Source: an uncultured Ruminococcus sp.
GTDB taxonomy: Bacteria; Bacillota_A; Clostridia; Oscillospirales; Ruminococcaceae
DNA: 37,644 bases
Assembly (NCBI GenBank): GCA_947303535.1
Contig: CAMYYQ010000001.1
Coordinates: forward strand, 1 to 37,644
Direction of reading: 5' to 3'
Of this stretch, positions 1 to 7,181 are shown one piece after another. The notes under the pieces are model-generated. The model saw only the letters and a list, made by a program, of their open reading frames with translations. It had not been told where the DNA came from and made no database searches. The position numbers and the translations under genes are program-made. Numbering within the stretch: the first letter of the stretch is position 1; each line of letters begins with the position of its first letter.

Positions 1-388
1 CATAGTAAGCCTGAGCGATAGCGGAGTTGAGCTTGTGGCTTCCGCTGGTGTTGTTACCCTCGAACTTGTAGTAGATCTTAGCAGGTGTGCCAAGCTTCTT
101 TTCGAGGAAGTAAGCTCTTACGAGAGGAGACGGACGGAACATCTTGTAGAAGTCCTGTATCTCCTTTGGAATGTCGATATAAGGAGTTGTTTCATCAAGC
201 TCCTGCTTTACGAGCTCGTCACAGAATACGTGGCTGAGTTCCTCAGCTGTACAAGGCTTGCCTGTACCGGGGTTGAGGAGCGGAGCAGGCTTCTTCTTCA
301 TATCAGCGCGTACATTGTACCACTGCTTTGGAAGCTCATTTTCCTCAAGATAAATTTTGTAAGGGATCTTCTCATCTGACATTGACAT
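1..388 (-). CDS. trpB: TrpB-like tryptophan synthase beta chain (partial, 3' end outside window)
   Basis: PLP-dependent tryptophan synthase beta subunit of the TrpB2 (COG1350) type, which makes tryptophan from indole (or indole-3-glycerol phosphate with TrpA) and serine in the cytoplasm. Translated leftwards, the first 129 residues are visible. They include an N-terminal YLEENELPKQWYN motif typical of TrpB2, a RPSPLVRA segment and the SGSHKLN motif whose lysine forms the Schiff base with PLP. The start chosen is the ATG at 388, which has AGGAG seven bases upstream; a second in-frame ATG lies at 382. No trpA, trpC or other trp gene is seen in the window, which fits the usual solitary context of TrpB2. 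Expression is predicted to be controlled by the tryptophan T-box just upstream. The C-terminal two thirds lie beyond base 1, so integrity cannot be judged. Confidence 0.93.
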   Translation of the reverse strand, partial: MSMSDEKIPYKIYLEENELPKQWYNVRADMKKKPAPLLNPGTGKPCTAEELSHVFCDELVKQELDETTPYIDIPKEIQDFYKMFRPSPLVRAYFLEKKLGTPAKIYYKFEGNNTSGSHKLNSAIAQAYY

Positions 389-444
389 AGCAATTCTCCT
401 TTTCATTTTTTAAGATTTGACGTACTATGCAGAGACTTGGATAT

Positions 445-488
445 AAAAAAACTTCCGTCTCCGCATTTGGATAATGCGGGGACAGAAG
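445..488 (-). terminator. T-box intrinsic terminator
   Basis: On the minus strand a stem of CTTCTGTCC / GGAGACGGAAG type, with an inner CCGCATT / AATGCGG helix, is followed directly by seven T residues (444-450). It lies just downstream of the T-box sequence and 57 bases before the trpB start, as expected for the regulated terminator. Confidence 0.9.
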
Positions 489-746
489 CTGTTATTCTTC
501 TGCGGTGCCACCCTGCTTGACGCTAAGCGTCCACTCTGTACGTACAACATATACGTCGGATTTGTTAACGCAGCTCCTCTGCGTCTTACCTACGCGGTAC
601 AGCAATACTGTACTTTCAGCTCGCCCTCGGAAGTCCATTCATTCTGTATCCCTTACCTGCTTTCAGCTGCCGCAGGCTCTCTGAAAAGTTCTTACAGAAC
701 TACTACTCTTCTTCATCGGTTTATAAACACTAAATGTAACTTACTA
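445..746 (-). promoter_or_regulatory. T-box leader, tryptophan-specific (predicted), controlling trpB
   Basis: Reading leftwards, the transcript carries the T-box signature GGGTGGCACCGCA (501-513), then a hairpin with a U-run. The 5' part shows a Stem I AGAGAG loop and, in the specifier-loop context GAATGGACTTCCGAG, a UGG triplet (635-637). UGG is the tryptophan codon and agrees with the downstream gene. The spacing from triplet to the CCGAG block is the same as in the leuA T-box further right in this window, which supports the assignment. Binding of uncharged tRNA(Trp) would favour the antiterminator and allow trpB transcription. The specifier is inferred by alignment of motifs, not by folding. 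Confidence 0.93.
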
Positions 747-752
747 AATAGA

Positions 753-781
753 ATTATAGCACAGCTAAAAGCTTATGTCAA
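753..781 (-). promoter_or_regulatory. Promoter of the trpB T-box transcript
   Basis: Perfect sigma-A consensus on the minus strand: TTGACA at 781-776, 17-base spacer, TATAAT at 758-753. The start of transcription is expected near 746, which sets the 5' end of the T-box leader. Confidence 0.9.
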
Positions 782-1029
782 GGATACTCTGAAAAATCCC
801 TTATAAAATTGCCATAATTACTGATAACACTGCAAATATCTTCTGCTGATAGGTATTTATGCCTATATAACGTAACAGAGCACGTCTTGGCACATGAACT
901 CCTTGCAGGAGCAGCTGCACTTTTAACTGCACATTTCTGTGATTTGGGCAGCTGATGAAAAGTCGGTCGATATGTTTTTCAAAAAGGGCTTTTCATTGCT
1001 GCAAAAAAATGGTATAATAAAATGTACGA
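782..1029. other. Intergenic stretch, no gene recognised
   Basis: Between the trpB promoter and the stop of the XRE regulator. I see no ORF with a ribosome site and no convincing terminator for the regulator gene. A plus-strand TGGTATAAT (1010-1018) resembles an extended -10 box, but there is no good -35 box and it would point antisense into the regulator gene. Confidence 0.4.
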
Positions 1030-1746
1030 TCACTTTATGTCGCTTCGGTACTTCGCACGGGTACGTGAGATACTTTCTTCGCTTCGTTTGATAAGGTTGA
1101 GAAGTGATGACGAATACTGGGCATAATCCTTCTGGAGAGTTGCGGTGGTGACATAAAGGGTATCGAAATTGTCTACACAGTCGTTGCCGTCAAGGGCGAT
1201 ACCGCTGGACGCGGCTTTGATATTGGCTTCGCTCATGGATACTATTGCATTTGCGCTGTCGTTTGCGATGACCTTGGGGATACGGAAAAGCTTCTGGTCG
1301 TTATGTGGGTTAGCGTTGTAAACTATACGGAAAAGCTTGTAGACAGAGAGCATAAGATAGGAGGATACCTCCTTGATGAGAGTTATGCTGTTAGCCTTCT
1401 GAGCGAGGCTGAAAAGAAGACTGATAGAGTTGTTGATAATTCTTCTGTTGAAGTTGATGATCTCGGGTGAAGGCATTTTCATGCTGTTGTTTCCGTCATC
1501 ATCGGGGATATCCTCGATAGTGATGGTTTTTCCCTCAGGTTCGGGAGTTCTTCCAAGAAGATAGTCACATGATACATTGTAATAATCAGCGATCTTTACA
1601 AGGAAATTAAGTCCGCATTCACGTATGCCTTTTTCATAGTGAGAGAGCAGAGCCTGTGAGATACCGAGATCGGTCGCAGCCTGCTTCTGGCTTATATGTC
1701 TTTCCTTACGCTGTAAAGTGATTATTCTTGCAAAATCTGAATTCAT
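1030..1746 (-). CDS. XRE-family helix-turn-helix transcriptional regulator
   Basis: 238-residue DNA-binding protein. Residues about 5-64 form a Cro/cI-type HTH: RIITLQRKERHISQKQAA, then a recognition-helix segment GISQALLSHYEKG and a NFLVKIADYYNVSCDYLLG ending that is typical of XRE regulators of Firmicutes. The remaining about 170 residues are mostly helical, with no recognised effector domain; a central acidic linker (IEDIPDDDGN) separates the two parts. The start at 1746 has AGGAGG seven bases upstream. It is transcribed alone from a strong promoter at 1794-1822 that contains an imperfect inverted repeat, so autoregulation is possible (inference). Its targets are not evident from the neighbours: the divergent phosphatase gene is the only obvious candidate. 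Confidence 0.88.
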   Translation of the reverse strand: MNSDFARIITLQRKERHISQKQAATDLGISQALLSHYEKGIRECGLNFLVKIADYYNVSCDYLLGRTPEPEGKTITIEDIPDDDGNNSMKMPSPEIINFNRRIINNSISLLFSLAQKANSITLIKEVSSYLMLSVYKLFRIVYNANPHNDQKLFRIPKVIANDSANAIVSMSEANIKAASSGIALDGNDCVDNFDTLYVTTATLQKDYAQYSSSLLNLIKRSEESISRTRAKYRSDIK

Positions 1747-1793
1747 TGAAATTCCTCCTAAATCTGATACACGCTCTAAAAGCTGTTATTAAT

Positions 1794-1822
1794 ATTATAA
1801 TACAAAATGTATAATTTGTAAA
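1794..1822 (-). promoter_or_regulatory. Promoter of the XRE regulator with possible operator
   Basis: Minus-strand TTTACA (1822-1817), 17-base spacer, TATAAT (1799-1794). Within and around the spacer TACAAA and TTTGTA form an inverted repeat separated by eight bases, a possible self-operator. The promoter call is firm; the operator is a guess. Confidence 0.75.
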
Positions 1823-1968
1823 GATGCAGAAGTATGAAAGAATTGTAGAAAATTTATTGCATTTTTCGTGAAATTTACTAAGAGTTAAAAAAACGGGCAG
1901 TAAATTTGTGCATATTTATCCTACCTGTATGTTTTTTATTGTACAATTTTAAAATAAAGGAGACCGCC

Positions 1969-2604
1969 ATGAAAGGTTACAGGATAAGTATTATCCGTCA
2001 CGGAATGACGGAAGCAAACGAAAAAGGTATTTACATCGGAAATACCGATATACCGCTCTCAGCTAAGGGTGCAGCCGACCTTGCGGCAAAAATGGACGAG
2101 TTTTGTTATCCAACCGTCCACAGGGTATATTCATCGCCGCTGAAACGCTGTACGGAGACTGCGGAGATATTGTTCCCGTATACTGAGCTCTGCACGGTAG
2201 ACGACCTGAGAGAGCTTAATTTCGGCGAATTTGAGAACAAGACCATTGACGAGCTCGCAAAGCGCGAGGACTATAATAAATGGCTTCGCGGCGGCAAGGA
2301 CAGCCGTCCGCCCAAGGGCGAGAGCCTTGAAGAGCTTACAGCCCGTACCTATAAGGCTCTGCATTATGTCATCACCGATATGATGGAGACAGGTCTGACC
2401 CACTGCGCTATGATAACTCACGGCGGAATAATCTCGAATATGCTCAGCTGCTTCGGTATACCTAAGTATCCGCCCTCACAGATAACTGCTGAGGCAGGGG
2501 GCGGCTTCGATGTCATAGTAACAGCTCAGATGTGGCTGAATTCGCAGGCATTCGAGATACTGGGCTATTGTCCTTACGACAAGATACCCGACGCTGAGGA
2601 TTAA
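1969..2604 (+). CDS. Histidine phosphatase family protein (phosphoglycerate-mutase-like)
   Basis: 211-residue cytoplasmic phosphatase of the branch-1 histidine phosphatase superfamily. The N-terminal RHGMTEAN motif carries the phospho-accepting histidine; SSPLKRCTETAEI supplies the conserved arginine, ELNFGEFEN the downstream acidic motif, and ITHGGII the second catalytic histidine. This pattern is shared by CobC/alpha-ribazole phosphatases, GpmB-like enzymes and small-metabolite phosphatases, so the substrate cannot be assigned; there are no cobalamin genes nearby. The start at 1969 is preferred because AAAGGAGA lies just upstream; an ATG-less extension to 1906 has no ribosome site and lies in AT-rich leader sequence. 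It is followed at once by a repeat-rich spacer, so it is probably monocistronic or loosely linked to the next genes. Confidence 0.88.
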   Translation: MKGYRISIIRHGMTEANEKGIYIGNTDIPLSAKGAADLAAKMDEFCYPTVHRVYSSPLKRCTETAEILFPYTELCTVDDLRELNFGEFENKTIDELAKREDYNKWLRGGKDSRPPKGESLEELTARTYKALHYVITDMMETGLTHCAMITHGGIISNMLSCFGIPKYPPSQITAEAGGGFDVIVTAQMWLNSQAFEILGYCPYDKIPDAED

Positions 2605-2765
2605 GAGCTAAGAACTAAGAGCTAAGAGCTAAGTATGGGCGGCGTTTCGCCGCCAGTCACCCCCCCGAGGATTGAGAGCTAAGAACTTAGAACTAAGAGC
2701 TAAGAATAAAGATTTAAGAGTACTATCTAAGTTCTAAGATCTTAGATCTTAGATCTTAGTTCTGA
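2605..2765. repeat. Intergenic heptamer repeat array with hairpins
   Basis: Directly after the stop codon the DNA is built of tandem variants of a seven-base unit (AGCTAAG / AACTAAG / ATCTTAG). Units on the left read AGCTAAG and those on the right read CTTAGAT, so the two halves can pair into a long imperfect hairpin. A short GC hairpin, GGCGGCG TTT CGCCGCC (about 2640-2654), sits inside. No coding potential is seen. It belongs to the same NNTTAG(C/T) unit family seen in other spacers of the window. Confidence 0.8.
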
Positions 2766-2827
2766 TTTGAATAATCAGCGATGATAAGGCAATAATATCT
2801 GCAAAACTGGTTTTCGGAGGCGCAGAT

Positions 2828-3697
2828 ATGAAAGTCAGAGAGCTTATCCGCTATTCAAAGGGGCTTCTTGCAGGCAGACGGGCAAAAACTATGATGATAT
2901 GCATACTTCCGCTGGGCGCAGAGCTTTTCTTTCGCTCGGCTGAGGCGGCTGTGTACAGCCTTATGCTGTATTTCGGGGGCTATGCTCCCATAAATCTTTT
3001 CGGCGGCGATGAGCCTTTGCAGCTTGCGGTGGCGGCAGCTACAGCTTTACTCAGGTGGGTGACGGCTGCTCCCCTCATGTATGCGGCAGCAATGCGGCTC
3101 TACAGCATAACTGCCGAGAAAAACGAACCCAGGCACAAGCCGTTTTCGCGGATACTGCTGAGAAAATGCACATTAAAGCGCAGTATATCGGCAAAGCTCT
3201 GGACCAAGACCATAGGACTTTTTACGCTGGTCCCTGTGGTATTCTTCGGAACATCGGCGTATACTCTCCTAAGCGGAAAGCTTTACGCAAGAGAAGCATT
3301 CCTTGCTATAAATGCCGTATTTCTGACTTTGGTATCACTGCTGATATGGGCAGCTTTGAAGCTCAGCTTTGCGGCTGTGCCCTTTCTGCTGGTGAGATAC
3401 CCCAAAAGGACTGCATTCCGCACAGTCATTTATTCCATAGGCTTCATGCGCGGAAGAAAAAGCGTACTACTCAGGCTTATAGCGGTATATCTGCCGCAGA
3501 TGCTGACTATAGCGGGACTTCCTTACGGGCTCACAAAGCTTATGAACGCATTTTCACTGAGTATAGATATTTTTATCAAGGAGGACGAATACCTTGAAGC
3601 AAATAGAGCTGATAGCAGACGTGGAAAGACCAACAACGCTGGAAAACTTTCTCGTAGGAAAAAAAGGTGTTTCAAAGCGGCTGCTGACAAAGCTTAA
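2828..3697 (+). CDS. Uncharacterised multi-pass membrane protein
   Basis: 289 residues with about four to five hydrophobic segments (roughly residues 23-48, 63-85, 127-148, 155-185 and 210-235) joined by short basic loops; no signal peptide and no family motif recognised. The start at 2828 has GGAGG seven bases upstream. After the last membrane segment the protein continues with a hydrophilic Lys/Arg-rich tail (from about residue 245) that is encoded inside the beginning of the next gene: the two frames overlap by 104 bases. Such a long overlap is unusual, so the tail may result from loss of an earlier stop. The gene is probably cotranscribed with the rluA-type gene and luxS. Function unknown. 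Confidence 0.7.
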   Translation: MKVRELIRYSKGLLAGRRAKTMMICILPLGAELFFRSAEAAVYSLMLYFGGYAPINLFGGDEPLQLAVAAATALLRWVTAAPLMYAAAMRLYSITAEKNEPRHKPFSRILLRKCTLKRSISAKLWTKTIGLFTLVPVVFFGTSAYTLLSGKLYAREAFLAINAVFLTLVSLLIWAALKLSFAAVPFLLVRYPKRTAFRTVIYSIGFMRGRKSVLLRLIAVYLPQMLTIAGLPYGLTKLMNAFSLSIDIFIKEDEYLEANRADSRRGKTNNAGKLSRRKKRCFKAAADKA

Positions 3698-4451
3698 ACG
3701 TCAGGAGGGCGGCATAACACGGGACGGAGTTACCATAAGGAGCATAGATACGGTCTCGGCAGGGGACAGGATAATCCTCAGTATGGAGGACGACAGCTTC
3801 CTTGAACCCAATGGCAGCCTTGATGTGCCCATAGCCTTTGAGAATGACAGCCTTGTGGTGTTCAATAAGCCCAGCGGTATGCCCGTACACCCGTCCATAC
3901 GGCATCAGGGGGATACCCTCGGAAATTACTTCGCCTACCGCTATCCCGAGCTTACTTTCCGCTCGGTGAACAGGCTCGACCGTGATACCTCGGGACTGTG
4001 CATAGTTGCCAAGGACGCTCTTGCGGCAAAGCTCTTGCAGGGGCACTGCAAAAAGGTCTACTATGCGGCAGTACACGGCACTATCCCCGAATACGGCACT
4101 ATCGACGCGCCTATCGCAAGGGAGAGAGAGTCCATAATCCTGCGCTGTGTACGCGATGACGGACAGAGAGCCGTTACACATTATAAACGGCTCGATACAA
4201 ACGGTAAGTATTCCCTTGCGGAGATAGACCTCGAAACGGGGCGTACCCACCAGATAAGAGTACATTTTGCTCATATCGGAGCTCCCCTTGCAGGCGATGA
4301 TCTGTATGGCGGACTTCGTGATGATATATCAAGACAGGCTCTGCACTGCGGAAAAATGAGCTTCAACGATCCGCTTACAGGCGAGCCCGTAACAGTTTCC
4401 TCGGAGCTTCCCGAGGATATAAAGTCACTTTTCAACAAACAGGAGGAATAA
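3594..4451 (+). CDS. RluA-family 23S rRNA/tRNA pseudouridine synthase
   Basis: 285-residue pseudouridine synthase that isomerises uridines in RNA. An S4-like RNA-binding region lies at about residues 13-65. The catalytic domain follows, with NKPSGMPVHP, the RLDRDTSG motif holding the catalytic aspartate (D129), and the ETGRTHQIRVH motif near residue 215. Length and order fit the RluA/RluD group; which uridine it modifies cannot be told. The start is a TTG at 3594, chosen because AAGGAGG lies nine bases upstream and no ATG is available at the family's usual position. The reading frame begins inside the 3' end of the preceding membrane-protein gene. The stop is two bases before the luxS start, and the luxS ribosome site is within its last codons, so the two genes are translationally linked. 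Confidence 0.93.
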   Translation: MKQIELIADVERPTTLENFLVGKKGVSKRLLTKLKRQEGGITRDGVTIRSIDTVSAGDRIILSMEDDSFLEPNGSLDVPIAFENDSLVVFNKPSGMPVHPSIRHQGDTLGNYFAYRYPELTFRSVNRLDRDTSGLCIVAKDALAAKLLQGHCKKVYYAAVHGTIPEYGTIDAPIARERESIILRCVRDDGQRAVTHYKRLDTNGKYSLAEIDLETGRTHQIRVHFAHIGAPLAGDDLYGGLRDDISRQALHCGKMSFNDPLTGEPVTVSSELPEDIKSLFNKQEE

Positions 4452-4453
4452 AC

Positions 4454-4927
4454 ATGGAAAAGATAGCAAGCTTTCAGGTAGACCACACTAAATTCAGCGT
4501 AGGACTGTACATATCAAGAATTGACGATGATATCGTTACATATGATGTTCGCATGGTAAAGCCTAACGGCGGAGTATACCTCGAAACACCCTCTATGCAC
4601 ACTATCGAGCACCTTTTTGCTACATATGCAAGAAATTCGCAGTTCGGCAAGAACATCGTATACGTAGGACCTATGGGCTGCCGTACAGGATTTTATCTGC
4701 TCACAAGAGGTCTTTCGCACGAAAATGCTATCAAGCTTGTCCGTGAGGCATATACATTTATAAGAGACTATGAGGGCGAGATACCGGGCTGTACAGAGGT
4801 AGAGTGCGGAAACTACCGTGAGCACGACCTTGCTTCTGCAAAGAAGGACGTTGTGCCGCTTCTTGAAAAGTTAAAGGATTATACAGTTGAAATGCTGAAT
4901 TATTCGTGGCATTTTGATAAACAATAA
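4454..4927 (+). CDS. luxS: S-ribosylhomocysteine lyase LuxS (AI-2 synthase)
   Basis: 157-residue LuxS cleaves S-ribosylhomocysteine to homocysteine and DPD, the precursor of autoinducer-2, in the activated methyl cycle. The metal site is complete: H49 and H53 in HTIEH, and C118 in VECGNY. The catalytic cysteine is C76 in GPMGCRTGFY. Full length for the family. The start at 4454 has AGGAGG eight bases upstream within the rluA-type gene, from which it is separated by two bases. No pfs/mtnN (the enzyme supplying its substrate) or AI-2 uptake genes are in the window, so a role in methyl-cycle detoxification is at least as likely as signalling. It ends in a clear intrinsic terminator. Confidence 0.97.
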   Translation: MEKIASFQVDHTKFSVGLYISRIDDDIVTYDVRMVKPNGGVYLETPSMHTIEHLFATYARNSQFGKNIVYVGPMGCRTGFYLLTRGLSHENAIKLVREAYTFIRDYEGEIPGCTEVECGNYREHDLASAKKDVVPLLEKLKDYTVEMLNYSWHFDKQ

Positions 4928-4954
4928 GCATATTTTTGTGAACAATGACGAAAT

Positions 4955-4988
4955 ATCCCCTTGAAACTTGTTTTCAGGGGATTTTTTC
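4955..4988 (+). terminator. Intrinsic terminator after luxS
   Basis: ATCCCCTTGAAA and TTTTCAGGGGAT pair around a CTTG loop, followed by a TTTTTT run. It closes the membrane protein - rluA-type - luxS transcript. Confidence 0.88.
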
Positions 4989-4989
4989 G

Positions 4990-5017
4990 TTGTATTATCA
5001 CATAAATTTGGTATAAT
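4990..5017 (+). promoter_or_regulatory. Promoter of the M23 peptidase gene
   Basis: TTGTAT (4990-4995), 16-base spacer, extended -10 TGGTATAAT (TATAAT at 5012-5017), immediately after the luxS terminator. Confidence 0.75.
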
Positions 5018-5077
5018 ATTATTTGTTGGACTTTCAAAGGTCTTTAAAATAAGACAGAAAGGAGATGCTGAAAAGAT

Positions 5078-6961
5078 ATGGACGAAGAAAAAGAGCTGTT
5101 CGATGAGGAAAACAGTGATATTTTTAATGATATAGATACTGATATTTTCGATGATACCGAGCCCGAACCGCCGGAAGATGACATATCTCCCGAAGAAAAA
5201 GCCGAGCAGGAACGCAGGTCTGCCATACTTGCAGAGGCGTACAGGATAAATTCCCAGTACAGTAAAATGGATTTCTTCACAAGAGCAGGTCATTTTGCGG
5301 TAAAAGTCTTTGCAGCTGTCCTAATAGGCGTTATATTGGGAATAAAGCTTATATTCTCCGAGCTTGTGGATCTCGGTAAGTCTATCCTGAAAGCACTCCT
5401 GTGGCTCTTTAAGGAGCTTATATCTCCGATGAAGAGCAGATTTGAACTGAACAAGAAGCTACAGAAAGATGTCCGCAAAGCCAGAAAAGAGGACGAGAGC
5501 GAGTACAAAAAAGCGCTCCTCAGATTCTGGGGCTCTTACCTTTTCGGCGAGGACGGAGTTTTCTATACGGCTTTCAATTATATACTGCCTATACTTTCCA
5601 TTGCCTTTTTTATAGGTATAGTCCGCTACGGATCGGGTCTTGAGTACGGTCTCAGCGTTGAGTATAACGGCAGAGAGATAGGCATGATAACCGCAGAGGC
5701 GGACTTTGAAGAGGCTGAACGTGAAGTAAAGCAGAGAATAGCTTACTCGGACGAAGATGAAAAGATAGACCTTTCGGCTAAGTACTCACTCAGGATAATA
5801 AACGAGAACGATACAGTGTATTCTGCGGCTCAGCTTGCAAATGAGATGCTGACAGCTTCGGATCAGGCTCTCAAGGAGGCTTACGGTATCTATATCGACG
5901 GAAAATTCATTGGTGCGGTACAGAATAAAGACAAGGTTCAGGACGCTCTCAACGACAGGATACTTAATTACCGCGTTGACGGTATCGTAAAGGACCTGGG
6001 ATATAAGAATACCATTGAATACTCCCGCGGTATATATCTTGCAAACAGTGTTATGACGGAAAAGGATGCTATCGACCTTCTTACTTCTTCAAAAGACAAA
6101 AAGGCAGTATATATCGCTCAGCGAGGCGATACTGTAGTTTCTATCGCTCAGAAGTACAACATGGAGACTGATAAGCTTGAAGAGCTTAACCCGGGGCTGT
6201 CAGATAAATGCCGCAAGGGCACACTGGTAAATGTTATCGAGAAGGAAAGTTATCTTCCTATACAGTATGTCCGCGAGCTTGATCCTATCACATTCCTTGA
6301 TTATGAATCGGTAGAGGTCGAAACAAGCTCACTCAATAAAGGCGAAAGAGATGTTATCGTAAAGGGCAGACGAGGCGAAAAGGTGAGCCATGTTGAGGTC
6401 ACTTTCGTTGATGGCAAGGAGTATTCACGAAAGACTATAAGCTCGAAGATAACAAAGGAGCCTGTTGTTGAAAAGATAGGTATAGGCGTATATGCTGCAA
6501 GACCTGCAAGTCCTGATACGATACTTACAGGCTCGGGCGAGTTCGGCTGGCCTGTTGACGGCGGATATATAAGCGATCACTTCGGCGGTTCAAGAAACCA
6601 TAAGGGACTTGATATAGCTGCTGACGGCGGAACCGATATCTATGCGGCTGCTGAAGGCGAGGTAGTTTCGGCAGGCTGGAACACAGGCGGCTACGGCTAT
6701 TTCGTACAGATCGGTCACACCGATGAGTATCAGACGGTATACGGTCATATGAGCAAGGTCCTCGTTGAAGAGGGACAGTATGTATCACGCGGAACGCTTA
6801 TCGGCAAGGTAGGTACTACAGGTGATTCAACGGGAAACCACTGTCACTTTGAGGTGCGTCATCACGGAATATGCCTTAACCCTGAATTGTTCCTGAATAC
6901 TGTCAACAGCTTCAATGACGACAGAGATAAGGATAAAGACAAGGATAAAAAGAAGAACTAA
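5078..6961 (+). CDS. Membrane-anchored LysM-G5-M23 peptidoglycan endopeptidase
   Basis: 627-residue cell-wall hydrolase expected to cut peptide cross-links of peptidoglycan. Order: a very acidic N-terminal cytoplasmic region (1-55), a first membrane segment near 67-95, a basic loop, a second membrane segment near 165-185, an extracytoplasmic region, a LysM carbohydrate-binding module (about 344-390, with QRGDTVVSIAQKYN), a G5 domain (about 394-468), and an M23 lysostaphin-type peptidase domain (about 490-612). The M23 zinc ligands are present: H508 and D512 in NHKGLDIA, and H590 in HCHFE, with H588 also conserved. It ends in a run of alternating Asp/Lys residues. The start at 5078 has AAGGAG about 12 bases upstream, slightly far. 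Two membrane segments place the catalytic part outside the cell. Own promoter and own terminator, so monocistronic. Confidence 0.93.
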   Translation: MDEEKELFDEENSDIFNDIDTDIFDDTEPEPPEDDISPEEKAEQERRSAILAEAYRINSQYSKMDFFTRAGHFAVKVFAAVLIGVILGIKLIFSELVDLGKSILKALLWLFKELISPMKSRFELNKKLQKDVRKARKEDESEYKKALLRFWGSYLFGEDGVFYTAFNYILPILSIAFFIGIVRYGSGLEYGLSVEYNGREIGMITAEADFEEAEREVKQRIAYSDEDEKIDLSAKYSLRIINENDTVYSAAQLANEMLTASDQALKEAYGIYIDGKFIGAVQNKDKVQDALNDRILNYRVDGIVKDLGYKNTIEYSRGIYLANSVMTEKDAIDLLTSSKDKKAVYIAQRGDTVVSIAQKYNMETDKLEELNPGLSDKCRKGTLVNVIEKESYLPIQYVRELDPITFLDYESVEVETSSLNKGERDVIVKGRRGEKVSHVEVTFVDGKEYSRKTISSKITKEPVVEKIGIGVYAARPASPDTILTGSGEFGWPVDGGYISDHFGGSRNHKGLDIAADGGTDIYAAAEGEVVSAGWNTGGYGYFVQIGHTDEYQTVYGHMSKVLVEEGQYVSRGTLIGKVGTTGDSTGNHCHFEVRHHGICLNPELFLNTVNSFNDDRDKDKDKDKKKN

Positions 6962-6963
6962 CA

Positions 6964-7000
6964 GAAAAGCCACTGCATTTGCAGTGGCTTTAATTTTAAT
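6964..7000 (+). terminator. Intrinsic terminator after the M23 peptidase gene
   Basis: AAGCCACTGCA / TGCAGTGGCTT stem with a two-base loop followed by a T-rich stretch (TTTAATTTTAAT), three bases after the stop codon. Confidence 0.88.
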
Positions 7001-7003
7001 AAA

Positions 7004-7175
7004 GATCAAATCAGGGAAGAATTATCTCAGCCTTTAGCCTTTAGGTGTTAGCTATTAGCCAGTGTGTCGCCTTCGGCGAATAATTTAAATATGCGAGCGT
7101 GAGCGAACACTTTCGGCTAAGGGCTCATGGCGAACGGCTAATGGCTTTATTGCACAGTTTTCCCTATTTCGATTT
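7004..7175 (-). mobile_element. MITE-like repeat, copy A
   Basis: About 172 bp, non-coding. One end reads GATCAAATCAGGGAAG and the other, inverted, is a variant with TAGGGAAA. These are imperfect terminal inverted repeats shared with copies at 10542 and 25437. Inside each end are NNTTAGC heptamers; the centre holds the conserved core with TTCGCT, CGCTC, an AT-rich palindrome and a TCGCC / GGCGA hairpin. Oriented opposite to copies B and C. It lies in the convergent spacer between the M23 gene and coaX and stops seven bases from the coaX stop codon. No transposase is encoded, so any mobility would have to be in trans; MITE status is inference. Confidence 0.7.
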
Positions 7176-7181
7176 ACAGTA

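Noticed and set aside
1002..1018. Plus-strand promoter with extended -10 TGGTATAAT
   Set aside because: No acceptable -35 box, and it would only produce antisense RNA to the XRE regulator gene; left as a note.
2605..2765. Heptamer array as a CRISPR-like repeat
   Set aside because: Units are seven bases and contiguous with no spacers of constant length; no cas genes nearby.
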